64,000 nucleotides of DNA, taken from positions 62,001 to 126,000 of the forward strand of contig CAYXYB010000003.1 of assembly GCA_964469215.1 (NCBI GenBank), in the 5' to 3' direction. The position numbers and the translations under genes were made by a program. Of the stretch, positions 25,126 through 33,538 are shown in pieces (position 1 is the first letter of the stretch; every line of letters starts with the position of its first letter). The notes under the pieces are model-generated. The model worked only from the letters and a program-made list of their open reading frames with translations. It was not told the DNA's origin and ran no database searches. This DNA comes from SKPS01 sp964469215 (GTDB taxonomy: Bacteria > Bacteroidota > Bacteroidia > Bacteroidales > SKPS01).

Positions 25126-25590
25126 TTATGTTCTTAAGTGTTTATTAATGATAGCTTTTGCTCCATCTTCGAGCAATTTAAATACTTTGTTGAATCCTTC
25201 ATCGCCACCATAATAGGGATCTGGAACAGCACGATTGCTGCCGGGATATAAGGTGTTCATTATCAAATGCACTTTTTTTCTGTGTTCTGGTTTGTCGGTG
25301 AGTCTTAAAATATTTTGGTAGTTTTCATGGTCCATGGCAAAAATAAGATCAAAATGTTCAAAGTCCTCATAAACAAAAGGCCTTGATCTTTGATCTGAAA
25401 TATCTATTCCTTTCTTCCGGCATGTTAGAATTGCACGGTTATCCGGCCTTTCCCCGTGATGCCATGAAGATGTACCTGCTGAATCAACCAACGCCTCAAT
25501 TCCATCAATTGCAAGTTGGTGTTTCAAAATACCTTCAGCCATTGGTGACCGGCAGATGTTACCAAGACATACCATTAATATATGTTTCAT
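25126..25590 (-). CDS. Low-molecular-weight protein-tyrosine phosphatase
   Basis: A 154-residue phosphatase with the P-loop VCLGNICRS (nucleophile C8, R14) and the general-acid loop DPYYGG. Length and motifs are fully typical. It removes phosphate from tyrosine residues, often of capsule-related kinases, though no such kinase is nearby. It lies 122 bases downstream of dnaA and starts the short phosphatase-dehydratase-methyltransferase run. Confidence 0.93.
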   Translation of the reverse strand: MKHILMVCLGNICRSPMAEGILKHQLAIDGIEALVDSAGTSSWHHGERPDNRAILTCRKKGIDISDQRSRPFVYEDFEHFDLIFAMDHENYQNILRLTDKPEHRKKVHLIMNTLYPGSNRAVPDPYYGGDEGFNKVFKLLEDGAKAIINKHLRT

Positions 25591-25712
25591 AAAAATCCTT
25601 CAATGCTTTTTAACCAGGTTGCATTATTTATGGTATACTCGAACCTGAGCCGGATTATGTAAAATTTCATAAAAATGATGGCTGTCAACACAGAAATCAG
25701 GTAAGTGTTTCG

Positions 25713-27158
25713 TCAGAGTTTGATCTTTTTTTCGAGTTCTTCTATATATAACTTGAACTTCTTATCGGTTTCCTGCAGGTTGTTTACTGTGCGGCATGCA
25801 TGAAGAACAGTTGCATGATCTTTGTTTCCGCAATGCAGGCCTATTGTTGCCAGTGAAGCTTTCGTGAGTTTTTTACTAAAATACATTGCTAATTGCCTGG
25901 CCTGCACAATCTCCCTTTTGCGTGTCTTTGACACCATCAACTCAACTGGCAGGTTAAAATAGTCGCAAATAACTTTTTGGATATAATCTATTGAAATCTC
26001 CCTTGTAGTGCTCTTTACAAACTTGTCGATCATCTGGCGCGCCAGTTCAAGTGTGATAGCCTTTTTGTTAAGTGACGACTGTGCAATAATGGAAATAAGT
26101 GCTCCTTCAAGTTCTCTTACATTTGTTGTAATCGAGTATGCAAGGTATTCAACAACTTCACGGGGTATGGTAATGCCGTCCTGGTAAAGTTTCTTGTCAA
26201 GAATGGCAATTCTGGTTTCCAGGTCAGGCACCTGCAGGTCTGCAGATAATCCCCATTTGAATCGTGAAAGTAATCTGGGTTTAATCCCCTGCATCTCCAC
26301 CGGAGGTTTGTCTGAGGTAATTACCAGTTGCTTGCCATTCTGATGGAGATGATTGAAGATGTTGAAGAAGATGTCCTGGGTTTTCTCTTTGCCGCTAAGA
26401 AACTGAATATCATCAATTATCAGAACATCCATCATCTGGTAGAAGTGTACGAAATCGTTCTGCGAATTGTTTCTTACCGCATCTATAAACTGGTTGGTAA
26501 ATTGATCCAGTGTGACATATAAAACCGTTTTTTCGGGGAAATGATTTTTTACTTCAAGCCCTATTGCCTGTGCAAGGTGAGTTTTTCCCAGGCCAACGTT
26601 GCTATATATCAGAAGTGGGTTAAAGGAGGTTTTTCCGGGTGCCTGGGCAACCGCAAATCCTGCGCTTCGCGCAAGTCGGTTGCAATCACCTTCAATAAAT
26701 GAATCAAAGGAATAACTCTCGTTGAGTTGTGAATTGACTTTAATTTTTCTCAGGCCTGGAATTATAAAAGGATTTGGTATCTCTTTAACATTATCGCGGT
26801 TCAGGTCAATTGGCATAGAAACGAATGCATTCTGTGTAGCCTTTTTGTTTGTGGTTGGCATATTGATTTTGTAAGGCTCACCTTTTCCGTCTGCGCCTGC
26901 GGTATTATCCATTATAATACTGTATTCAAGCCTCCCTTCAGGCCCCAATTCTTTTCTAATCGTCTTACGAAGAAGAGTAATATAATGCTCTTCAAGCCAC
27001 TCGTAAAAAAACTGACTAGGCACCTGAATAGTTAGTATCTGGTCACTTAGCTTTACTGGAAGGATAGGCTCAAACCATGTTTTGAAGCTCTGATAGCTAA
27101 TGTTATCACGAATTATGGCAAGACAGTTTTGCCAGACTTCATCACATGTTTGTTTCAT
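25713..27158 (-). CDS. dnaA: Chromosomal replication initiator DnaA
   Basis: About 481 residues from the ATG at 27158 (MKQTCDEVWQNCL, the usual DnaA N-terminus). An upstream ATG at 27197 is less likely because a promoter-like octamer overlaps it. Domains in order: domain I (DnaB/DiaA contact), a short linker, the AAA+ domain with Walker A GLGKTHLAQA and Walker B LIIDDIQFL, and domain IV with the DNA-binding signature CGNKDHATVLHACRTV. It binds DnaA boxes at oriC in its ATP form. Confidence 0.97.
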   Translation of the reverse strand: MKQTCDEVWQNCLAIIRDNISYQSFKTWFEPILPVKLSDQILTIQVPSQFFYEWLEEHYITLLRKTIRKELGPEGRLEYSIIMDNTAGADGKGEPYKINMPTTNKKATQNAFVSMPIDLNRDNVKEIPNPFIIPGLRKIKVNSQLNESYSFDSFIEGDCNRLARSAGFAVAQAPGKTSFNPLLIYSNVGLGKTHLAQAIGLEVKNHFPEKTVLYVTLDQFTNQFIDAVRNNSQNDFVHFYQMMDVLIIDDIQFLSGKEKTQDIFFNIFNHLHQNGKQLVITSDKPPVEMQGIKPRLLSRFKWGLSADLQVPDLETRIAILDKKLYQDGITIPREVVEYLAYSITTNVRELEGALISIIAQSSLNKKAITLELARQMIDKFVKSTTREISIDYIQKVICDYFNLPVELMVSKTRKREIVQARQLAMYFSKKLTKASLATIGLHCGNKDHATVLHACRTVNNLQETDKKFKLYIEELEKKIKL

Positions 27159-27475
27159 ATAAAGTATTGTGTTATTATGGTTATGATCGGCTTGCAAAGA
27201 TGGTTCAAAAAAAAGATGATAAATATAACAAAAAAAACTTGACTTTCTACTTTTTTTATATTAAGGGGTAAACTTTTCATTTTTTGATCTCCAGAAATTA
27301 ATCCATTCAATATCGAGTTCTTAGTTGTCGAATTGTCATCAAACCTTCTTCTTAACATTAACATAACCATAATTTATAACAATCTGTTTCTCTAATACTG
27401 GGTTTCTAATATATGTTATTTGACTGTATGATCCAGATATTATGTGTTTTAACGCCAATGATTAAATCGCTTTTA
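27159..27475. other. Intergenic region upstream of dnaA
   Basis: About 317 AT-rich bases. The minus-strand octamer CATCTTTG (27195-27202) is one mismatch from the -7 consensus and would drive dnaA. Despite the AT content and position, no TTATNCACA-type DnaA box was found here by eye, so it is not called as oriC. Confidence 0.5.
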
Positions 27476-28105
27476 TTAATCATTTATCATTGAGATTTTT
27501 ATAGATTCGTTTTTGGCTACATTCAAGTCATTAATCCTGTTGAAAATATCCTGAATCTTCGGTAAAGACTTCACCGGAATCCTGCAATGAATTTCACAAT
27601 TCAGGCCGAAGTCATTGCCAACAATTGATAAATTTTCTTCCTTAATAACTCTCATCACCAGATTCATTGATTCATATTCAAAGCTAATGAGAAGATCTAC
27701 GGTTATCTCTTTTTCGATGATGCAAGTATCGAGTATTGCATCCCTGGTTGTTGTCCGGTATGCATTGATCAATCCGGAAATACCTAGCTTTGTTCCACCA
27801 AAATATCTAATGACAATTGCCAAAGTGTTGGTTAAGCTATAAGATAAAAGCTGGCCAAAAATGGGCTTACCCGCAGAACCTGACGGCTCTCCATCGTCAT
27901 TTATCCTCCATTCCTCGCCTTGATAACCTAGTCGGTATGAATAACAATGATGTCTTGCGTCATGATAGTCTTTTCTGTACTTTTCTAGTATTTCTTTTAT
28001 ATTTCCTTGTTTTTCAACAGGTAATACCAATCCTATAAACCTGCTCCCTTTTTCACGAAACAGCGATCTGCCCTCTTTTTCGATAGTCTTATAAGTAGTT
28101 TTCAC
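27476..28105 (-). CDS. YigZ/IMPACT-family protein
   Basis: A 209-residue UPF0029/IMPACT protein. The N-terminal domain carries the family signature (KDYHDARHHCYSYRLG, then RINDDGEPSGSAGKPI and VIRYFGGTKLGISGL). A C-terminal DUF1949-type ferredoxin-like domain covers about 140-205. YigZ proteins are thought to bind nucleic acid or act in translation-linked stress, but no biochemical role is settled. It stands between dnaA and a divergent SRAP gene. Confidence 0.92.
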   Translation of the reverse strand: MKTTYKTIEKEGRSLFREKGSRFIGLVLPVEKQGNIKEILEKYRKDYHDARHHCYSYRLGYQGEEWRINDDGEPSGSAGKPIFGQLLSYSLTNTLAIVIRYFGGTKLGISGLINAYRTTTRDAILDTCIIEKEITVDLLISFEYESMNLVMRVIKEENLSIVGNDFGLNCEIHCRIPVKSLPKIQDIFNRINDLNVAKNESIKISMIND

Positions 28106-28195
28106 AGGGAATAAAGTTAATAATTACACTCAATCCGCAATACTGGCCACATGAAAAAATTTACGGGTCAAAAAAAATCGCTGTTTCTTTTTATG

Positions 28196-28203
28196 TAATT
28201 TTG
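28196..28203 (+). promoter_or_regulatory. Promoter -7 element of the SRAP gene
   Basis: TAATTTTG, an exact TAnnTTTG match, lies 39 bases before the start codon. Confidence 0.5.
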
Positions 28204-28242
28204 TTATTTGTGAGTAACCGGAACTTGTAAAACATATCTGAA

Positions 28243-29064
28243 ATGTGCGGCAGATATATTCTTGTACAGAAAACAGAGATCATCGAAATGGCTTTCAACA
28301 TAACCATACCGGAAGATCTAAACTTCAATGGTTCCTATAACATCTCACCCGGTAAGGCATCTCTGGTAGTTACAGGAGAAAACCCTAAACAAGCCAGTAT
28401 GTTTGTTTTTGGCCTTACACCATATTGGGCAAAGAAACCTCTTTATCTTATCAATGCAAGAGCTGAGGGTGATTTTAACAAAGAAAACAATCGTAAATAT
28501 TCCGGAGCAAAAGGGATCATAAACAAACCTGCTTTTCGTAAACCAATTCGCAGCCAGCGTTGTCTGGTTCTGGCTGATGCATTTGTTGAAGGTACGACAA
28601 AGGAAAAACTGGCTAAACCTTTTATCGTGTATCTTCGTGACAGAAAGCCTTTTGCAATGGCTGGAATATGGGACAGGTGGTATGATCCCGATACAGGAGA
28701 GGAGCTGAACTCATTTGCAATCATAACAACTGTTGCCAACGATCTGCTGTCTATGCTGCCGCATCACCGCTCTCCGGTCATTCTTGAAAAGTCGATGGAA
28801 GAGGCTTGGTTACATGCCAACAATCTTAGCGATATCACTTGGATGCTTAAACCATATCCATCTGAAAAAATGAATGCTTTTCCGATTTCTTCTGCAATAA
28901 GAAATCCACGTGTTGACGGAAGACATTTAATAGAGCCGGCAGGGGAGAGGTTGCTAGTTGAAAGCAGAGTTATATCAACACCGGAACTAAAACTTCAGGG
29001 AATGGGATCCTATAAAGTCAGGCCAAAAGATCCTTCAGGGCATCCTTCAGACCCGGAAACCTGA
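28243..29064 (+). CDS. SOS response-associated peptidase (SRAP/YedK/HMCES)
   Basis: A 273-residue protein that crosslinks to abasic sites in single-stranded DNA through its N-terminal cysteine. The start is fixed by MCGRY, where C2 becomes the catalytic residue after Met removal. YNISPGK, the LINARAE segment, ADAFVEG and the histidine motif LPHHRSPVI are all present. The chain runs about 50 residues beyond the SRAP core, and its last 47 bases overlap the 3' end of the convergent epimerase gene. Confidence 0.94.
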   Translation: MCGRYILVQKTEIIEMAFNITIPEDLNFNGSYNISPGKASLVVTGENPKQASMFVFGLTPYWAKKPLYLINARAEGDFNKENNRKYSGAKGIINKPAFRKPIRSQRCLVLADAFVEGTTKEKLAKPFIVYLRDRKPFAMAGIWDRWYDPDTGEELNSFAIITTVANDLLSMLPHHRSPVILEKSMEEAWLHANNLSDITWMLKPYPSEKMNAFPISSAIRNPRVDGRHLIEPAGERLLVESRVISTPELKLQGMGSYKVRPKDPSGHPSDPET

Positions 29065-29935
29065 AACTGAAACCTGATTCCATGAGTGCTTTTGGAAATA
29101 TCCACTGGTTTGCCAGGAGGGTCTCATTAACCATTCCGCGCCCAAATAAAATCTTTAGAAATACTGATGGTATAGGGGATGATAAAATGGTTCCTTTCAA
29201 TGATGCTGCATACTTTACAATATGTTTCATACTTGCAGATTCAGGGGAGGTCAGGTTGTAAACATACTTGTGGCTCTGTTGTTCTATAAGATGTCTTATA
29301 GCATAAACAACATCATTAAGGTGAATCCACGAAATCATCTGGTCACCTGATCCTGGATATCCTGCAATGCCTGTTTTCATTGATTTAACTATTCTTGCAA
29401 GAGCTCCTCCTTTCCCTGCCAGTACAACCCCAATTCTTATAGAAATGGGGTTTGGCACCCCGGTTAGTTTAGCCTCTTTTTCAATTCTGCTGCAAACTTC
29501 AGCAAGAAAACCATCACCTGACGGAAAGCTTTCGTCAATCATCTTTTCGGTTTGTGTGCCATAGTAACCTATTGCCGAAGCCTGGATAAAAATCTCAGGT
29601 TTTTTTTCAGCTTTAAAGATAGCAGAACGCAAATTTAGGATAGATTGGATACGGCTTTCAAGGATTCTCATTTTCTTTATCTCTGTCCACCTTCCTGAAC
29701 CTATGTTTTCACCAGCAAGGTTAATAATTGCATATGATCCATCAACCTCCTTAACCCATGAATTTTGATCATCATCTCCCCAAAAGCAGATCCTGATACC
29801 TTTTTCAGTAAGCATAACATGATCTGAACCCTTTCTTATAAGGCCGATAACCTCGTAGCCACAGTCAATAAGATGAACTGCAAGTGGAAAACCTATCAGC
29901 CCTCTTACCCCGGTAATAATTATCTTTTTTTTCAT
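29018..29935 (-). CDS. TIGR01777-type NAD(P)-binding epimerase family protein
   Basis: A 305-residue SDR-fold protein of the YfcH/SDR39U1 group. The dinucleotide motif TGVRGLIG is at the N-terminus, INLAGENIGSGRW follows, and QASAIGYYG holds the SDR-type tyrosine. A DUF1731 C-terminal domain covers about 250-300. The physiological substrate is unknown for the family. It is the last of four leftward genes beginning at 33329 and starts 25 bases after the acetyltransferase-like gene. Confidence 0.92.
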   Translation of the reverse strand: MKKKIIITGVRGLIGFPLAVHLIDCGYEVIGLIRKGSDHVMLTEKGIRICFWGDDDQNSWVKEVDGSYAIINLAGENIGSGRWTEIKKMRILESRIQSILNLRSAIFKAEKKPEIFIQASAIGYYGTQTEKMIDESFPSGDGFLAEVCSRIEKEAKLTGVPNPISIRIGVVLAGKGGALARIVKSMKTGIAGYPGSGDQMISWIHLNDVVYAIRHLIEQQSHKYVYNLTSPESASMKHIVKYAASLKGTILSSPIPSVFLKILFGRGMVNETLLANQWIFPKALMESGFSFRFPGLKDALKDLLA

Positions 29936-29960
29936 ATATTGATAGGTTTAATTCGATGTA

Positions 29961-31133
29961 TCAGCTAACCTTTTTTGCCCTTACAAATGATTTTGAACGA
30001 TCGAACAGGTAACGATACGTGACGTGTGTTTTGCGAATTTTACAACCTACCATTTCTGCAATCCGCATCATTGTGGGATTAAAATCACCTATCCAGTTAA
30101 GCTCTAGTTCCTTGTAAGGAAAATTTTTCCTGAGAGCTACTTCCCTGAATGAATATACCATAGCTCCTTCAATGCCCTTGCGCTGATGCTCAACGGTTAT
30201 CCCAAATATCAACCCAAGGGCAGTAGTACACACTTTTCTTATTTTAAAATACCACAGGAACTTTAATTTTGCACATAGGTTAAAACTGCCGTTCAGGTGC
30301 CTGAATACCTGGTTCATTTGAGGAATCATGATAAAAAAGCCTACCGGTTCATTGTCGTAATAGGCAAACCAGACCAGACGCTCATCCAGAATAGGTTTCA
30401 TACTTCTTAAAAGTGATCTGGCATGAACAATTGAGATCTCTTTTACACCGCTGTACCTCTTCCATGCATTGTTATAAACGTGACGGAACTCTTCAGCATA
30501 ACGTTCAGCCTGCCCTTTAGCAATATGTTTTATACTGTACCTGGGATTATCGGCAATACGAGCTGCAGTGGCTTTCATGTGCTCATCAAGATCACCGTCG
30601 AAAACGTATCTGTGAAATGTGTATTGGTTATAATAATTCTGAAACCCGTATTCTTCAAAAAGTTTTTTATAGTAGTGCAGGTTATATGGAACACAATAGT
30701 TCGGTGGATAAAACCCTTCAACAAGCAATCCCCACCATTTATCGCGGTCACCGAAGTTTACCGGGCCATCCATTGCCTCCATACCTCTGTTTGACAACCA
30801 TTCTTTAGCTGTATTGAAAAGTAAAAAGGCAGCTTCTTTACTATCGATACATTCAAAAAAACCAATGCTTCCGGTTGGCTGGTCGAAAGTATAACAGATT
30901 TTTTTGTCATAAAATGCAGCCAGCCTGGCAATTGTGATACCATCATCGTCTTTTAGTATCCATCTTATTGCCTCGCCATGTCGAAAATGTTTGTTTTTCG
31001 CAGGGTCAAAGATATCTCTAATATCCTTATTCAATGGTTTGATCCAGTTGGGGTCATCCTTGTAGAGCCTATCCGGTAAATGGAGAAACTCCTGCTCTGA
31101 TTGCTTTGTGGTTACTTCAATCAGCTTAATCAT
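29961..31133 (-). CDS. GNAT-like acetyltransferase-fold protein
   Basis: About 390 residues from the ATG at 31133 (MIKLIEVTTKQSEQEFL). A longer frame from 31205 would overlap the upstream gene and give an odd leader. Residues 1-120 and 230-385 look like two GNAT-type halves; LGLIFGITVEHQRKGIEGAMV resembles the acetyl-CoA-binding segment, and RIAEMVGCKIRKTHVTYRYLF a typical GNAT end. The protein is soluble. Members of this type are common in Bacteroidetes without assigned substrates. It lies 43 bases after the unknown-function gene. Confidence 0.7.
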   Translation of the reverse strand: MIKLIEVTTKQSEQEFLHLPDRLYKDDPNWIKPLNKDIRDIFDPAKNKHFRHGEAIRWILKDDDGITIARLAAFYDKKICYTFDQPTGSIGFFECIDSKEAAFLLFNTAKEWLSNRGMEAMDGPVNFGDRDKWWGLLVEGFYPPNYCVPYNLHYYKKLFEEYGFQNYYNQYTFHRYVFDGDLDEHMKATAARIADNPRYSIKHIAKGQAERYAEEFRHVYNNAWKRYSGVKEISIVHARSLLRSMKPILDERLVWFAYYDNEPVGFFIMIPQMNQVFRHLNGSFNLCAKLKFLWYFKIRKVCTTALGLIFGITVEHQRKGIEGAMVYSFREVALRKNFPYKELELNWIGDFNPTMMRIAEMVGCKIRKTHVTYRYLFDRSKSFVRAKKVS

Positions 31134-31176
31134 ATCCGGGGAATGTATTATTATTATGATTTGTATTCCTGAATAT

Positions 31177-32637
31177 TCAATCGGCTCTTTTGTGTTGACA
31201 TCCATCAGTGGTTAAGTAAGCTATATGCCTGTTTGGCAACTCTTTGTAACCGAAAAGATTTCTATTAATAATGACTTCAGAGATGTAAACGGGTACCTTT
31301 TCTAACCACACTGAGTCTCCGGATTCGATCTCGTTCAATACATCCCGGGATCGTATATAAAGTTTTGAAACTCTTACATTCTGTATGTCAATAATATAAT
31401 GGTTTTCCTTAAGATGACAGATAAGTTTTTCGGTTCCTGGATCAGTTAGCATATCATTAAAAGTATTTATCCTGCCTGTGTTTTTGTCTATTGTAGGATA
31501 GACAAGCAATCTTGTGTCCTGTTGAAATAATTTACCAAAAGCCTCCATGATGCCGCCTTTCAGATCCTGATAATAATACTGGTCTAAAACCTTCTTCAGA
31601 GTGTCAACTCCCATTACCATTCTGATCCTGTTGATCTGATACCTTCCCAGAAATTCAGTAAGCCTGTAAAATTCCCTGAATGTCGATACCATTACGTTCT
31701 GCCCCATGCCGTTCAGGATATCAACACGAGCCAGAAAATCCCTTTCATCAATGTCACCCACAGAAAGAAGATTATCCAGAGTCATTTCACATATTACCAG
31801 CATATTGCTCTTGTCACATCCCTGCTCCTTTTTCATAAGGGAATAACCGGTCTTCAGCATATCGAATTCGACATAAGTAACAGGGCGGAAACTGCCCCTC
31901 AGAACCATCAGGTTTTTTTTGTACAACATATCAGAAGGTTGCTGAACTTTTCCATAACGGTCGAAGATGACAGCAGGAGTCATTTTGTTTTTTACTAACT
32001 GTAGGCATAGCAGTCTGTTATCCACATATGACAACTGAGGCCCGGCCATTTCAATCATGGTGATTTCAATCCGTTTAGGCCCAAGGTCATCAAGCAAAGA
32101 TCTTAGAAATGTATTTGGTTTATCATAATAATAAAATGCACCGAAGATAAGGTTTGTACCAAGCACACCCAGTGTCTGTTGCTGAAGAAGGGTATCATTC
32201 TCAAGTAGTCTTACGTGAAGAATAATCTGGTTGGGTTCACCTGAAGGAACAAGCTGGAATCGTATGCCTATCCAACCATTTCCTGTGTTGGTTTTTTCAT
32301 AGTTAATGGTTGTTACTGTGTTGGCAAAAGAAAAAAAACGGGTGGCAGGATCGCGTTTTGAGGATAAAAGCTCAGTAAGCTGGGAATATTCGGTTTTCAA
32401 CATTCTGGTCAATCGTTCTTTGCTGACATAACGCCCGCTCTTTCCGTATAGATTATCACTGAAAGACATGTCGTATGCCGAAATCGTTTTCGCAATAGTA
32501 CCCGACGCACCTCCGGCTGTAAAAAAAATTCTGGATGTTTCCTGACCGCCGCCTATTTCAGCAAATGAGCCGTAATTAACAGGATCTAGATTGATCTGCA
32601 ATGCTTTCTGCCTGGTCGACAACACATTGATTACCAT
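31177..32637 (-). CDS. Conserved cytoplasmic protein of unknown function
   Basis: A 486-residue protein with no signal peptide, membrane segment or beta-barrel pattern. The N-terminus (STRQKALQINL, YGSFAEIGGGQE, FFTAGGASGTIAKTISAYDM) is a conserved block that I recall from Bacteroidetes proteins sometimes labelled TonB-dependent receptor; nothing here supports that label. The middle contains VLGTNLIFGAFYY and a MVMGVDTLKKVLDQYYY segment. No catalytic motif is recognised. It begins two bases after the TnpA-like gene, so the two are translationally coupled. Confidence 0.75.
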   Translation of the reverse strand: MVINVLSTRQKALQINLDPVNYGSFAEIGGGQETSRIFFTAGGASGTIAKTISAYDMSFSDNLYGKSGRYVSKERLTRMLKTEYSQLTELLSSKRDPATRFFSFANTVTTINYEKTNTGNGWIGIRFQLVPSGEPNQIILHVRLLENDTLLQQQTLGVLGTNLIFGAFYYYDKPNTFLRSLLDDLGPKRIEITMIEMAGPQLSYVDNRLLCLQLVKNKMTPAVIFDRYGKVQQPSDMLYKKNLMVLRGSFRPVTYVEFDMLKTGYSLMKKEQGCDKSNMLVICEMTLDNLLSVGDIDERDFLARVDILNGMGQNVMVSTFREFYRLTEFLGRYQINRIRMVMGVDTLKKVLDQYYYQDLKGGIMEAFGKLFQQDTRLLVYPTIDKNTGRINTFNDMLTDPGTEKLICHLKENHYIIDIQNVRVSKLYIRSRDVLNEIESGDSVWLEKVPVYISEVIINRNLFGYKELPNRHIAYLTTDGCQHKRAD

Positions 32638-32639
32638 TT

Positions 32640-33329
32640 TTAAAGATTCAACAGCTCTTTGATCCTTTTTGCACTTATATCAGCAGGAAGGATTATGCGT
32701 ACCCCGTTGGGATACCTGATCTGCATTACAGGTCCTGACAATTTCTGTTCCGGCAAACTTTCAGGTGTCTTAATAATTTCATTTTTTACTACTGCTGCTA
32801 CCTTTGCAGAGGGCTTAATGCCTTTAATTTTTTTTGCCTTTTTAATGACTGCCGTTATACCTTGATCTGCTGAATCAATTTTCCGTGGCCTCCCTATTCT
32901 TTTCGGTTCTGCAGGTATCTCGGTAAGCTCACTTGAAACCCGGGTAGGAGCTTTTAAACTTACTTTCGGTTTGATAGCAGTTTTCTTATTCTTATTTATT
33001 TCGGCCTGTTTCCTTTCCTTCACTGGTTTTGAAGTTACAGATTCTCCCACTTTACCTTCCAGTTCTTTTTTGGATTTTCTACCTCTTCTCGGCTTATCCT
33101 CAACCTCTTCTGGAAATTTATCATAATACTTTTTTTGCCAGTAATAGAAGTTAGACATGGGGTAATTGCTTTCAAGACAAAACTTTCTGCGGGTCAAGCC
33201 ACTGACCTTAAAGGTTTTAATTATCTGAAACATCTCATCTTCAGTCAATTGGGGAGTGCTCCTCCTAATCCTTGTAGATGTAACTTTTCCTTCAACCGGT
33301 TTTTCTTGGTTAATGTTTCTTTCTTCCAT
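32640..33329 (-). CDS. IS66 TnpA-like DNA-binding protein with AT-hook-like linker
   Basis: A 229-residue basic protein. Residues about 25-75 match the helix-turn-helix of IS66 accessory protein TnpA (SGLTRRKFCLESNYPMSNFYYWQKKY). The final 30 residues (MQIRYPNGVRIILPADIS, then RIKELLNL) match the TnpA C-terminal block. Between them lies a lysine-rich, probably disordered linker of about 115 residues with two AT-hook-like cores (PRRGRKSKK and RIGRPRK). No IS66 tnpB or tnpC and no terminal repeats are seen nearby; instead three conserved genes follow in the same operon. This looks like a host-adopted regulator or nucleoid protein; the function is inferred. Confidence 0.75.
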   Translation of the reverse strand: MEERNINQEKPVEGKVTSTRIRRSTPQLTEDEMFQIIKTFKVSGLTRRKFCLESNYPMSNFYYWQKKYYDKFPEEVEDKPRRGRKSKKELEGKVGESVTSKPVKERKQAEINKNKKTAIKPKVSLKAPTRVSSELTEIPAEPKRIGRPRKIDSADQGITAVIKKAKKIKGIKPSAKVAAVVKNEIIKTPESLPEQKLSGPVMQIRYPNGVRIILPADISAKRIKELLNL

Positions 33330-33538
33330 CTTTTTAAGTATTTTGATTAATTATTACTAACATAAAATAATAAATAACAATACATTAAATAAATATACAT
33401 ATTGTTTTTTATTGAGTGCAATTTACTTTAATAAAAGTTAATTTCCAAATTAATTAACATTTCATCGAAAAAAAAGTTTGATTTTTGCAAAAGTATTCAA
33501 TTTTGATAATTAAATTCCAACTAATTAAATAACTATAA

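Noticed and set aside
27159..27475. Possible oriC upstream of dnaA
   Set aside because: The gap is AT-rich and beside dnaA, but no TTATNCACA-type boxes could be found on either strand; a GC-skew plot of the whole chromosome would decide.
31177..32637. TonB-dependent receptor annotation
   Set aside because: No signal peptide, regulatory or plug domain, and no alternating barrel strands; the real receptor in this window is at 50072-52435.
32640..33329. Active IS66 insertion sequence
   Set aside because: Only a TnpA-like gene exists; there is no TnpB, TnpC transposase or terminal inverted repeat, and conserved chromosomal genes follow directly.
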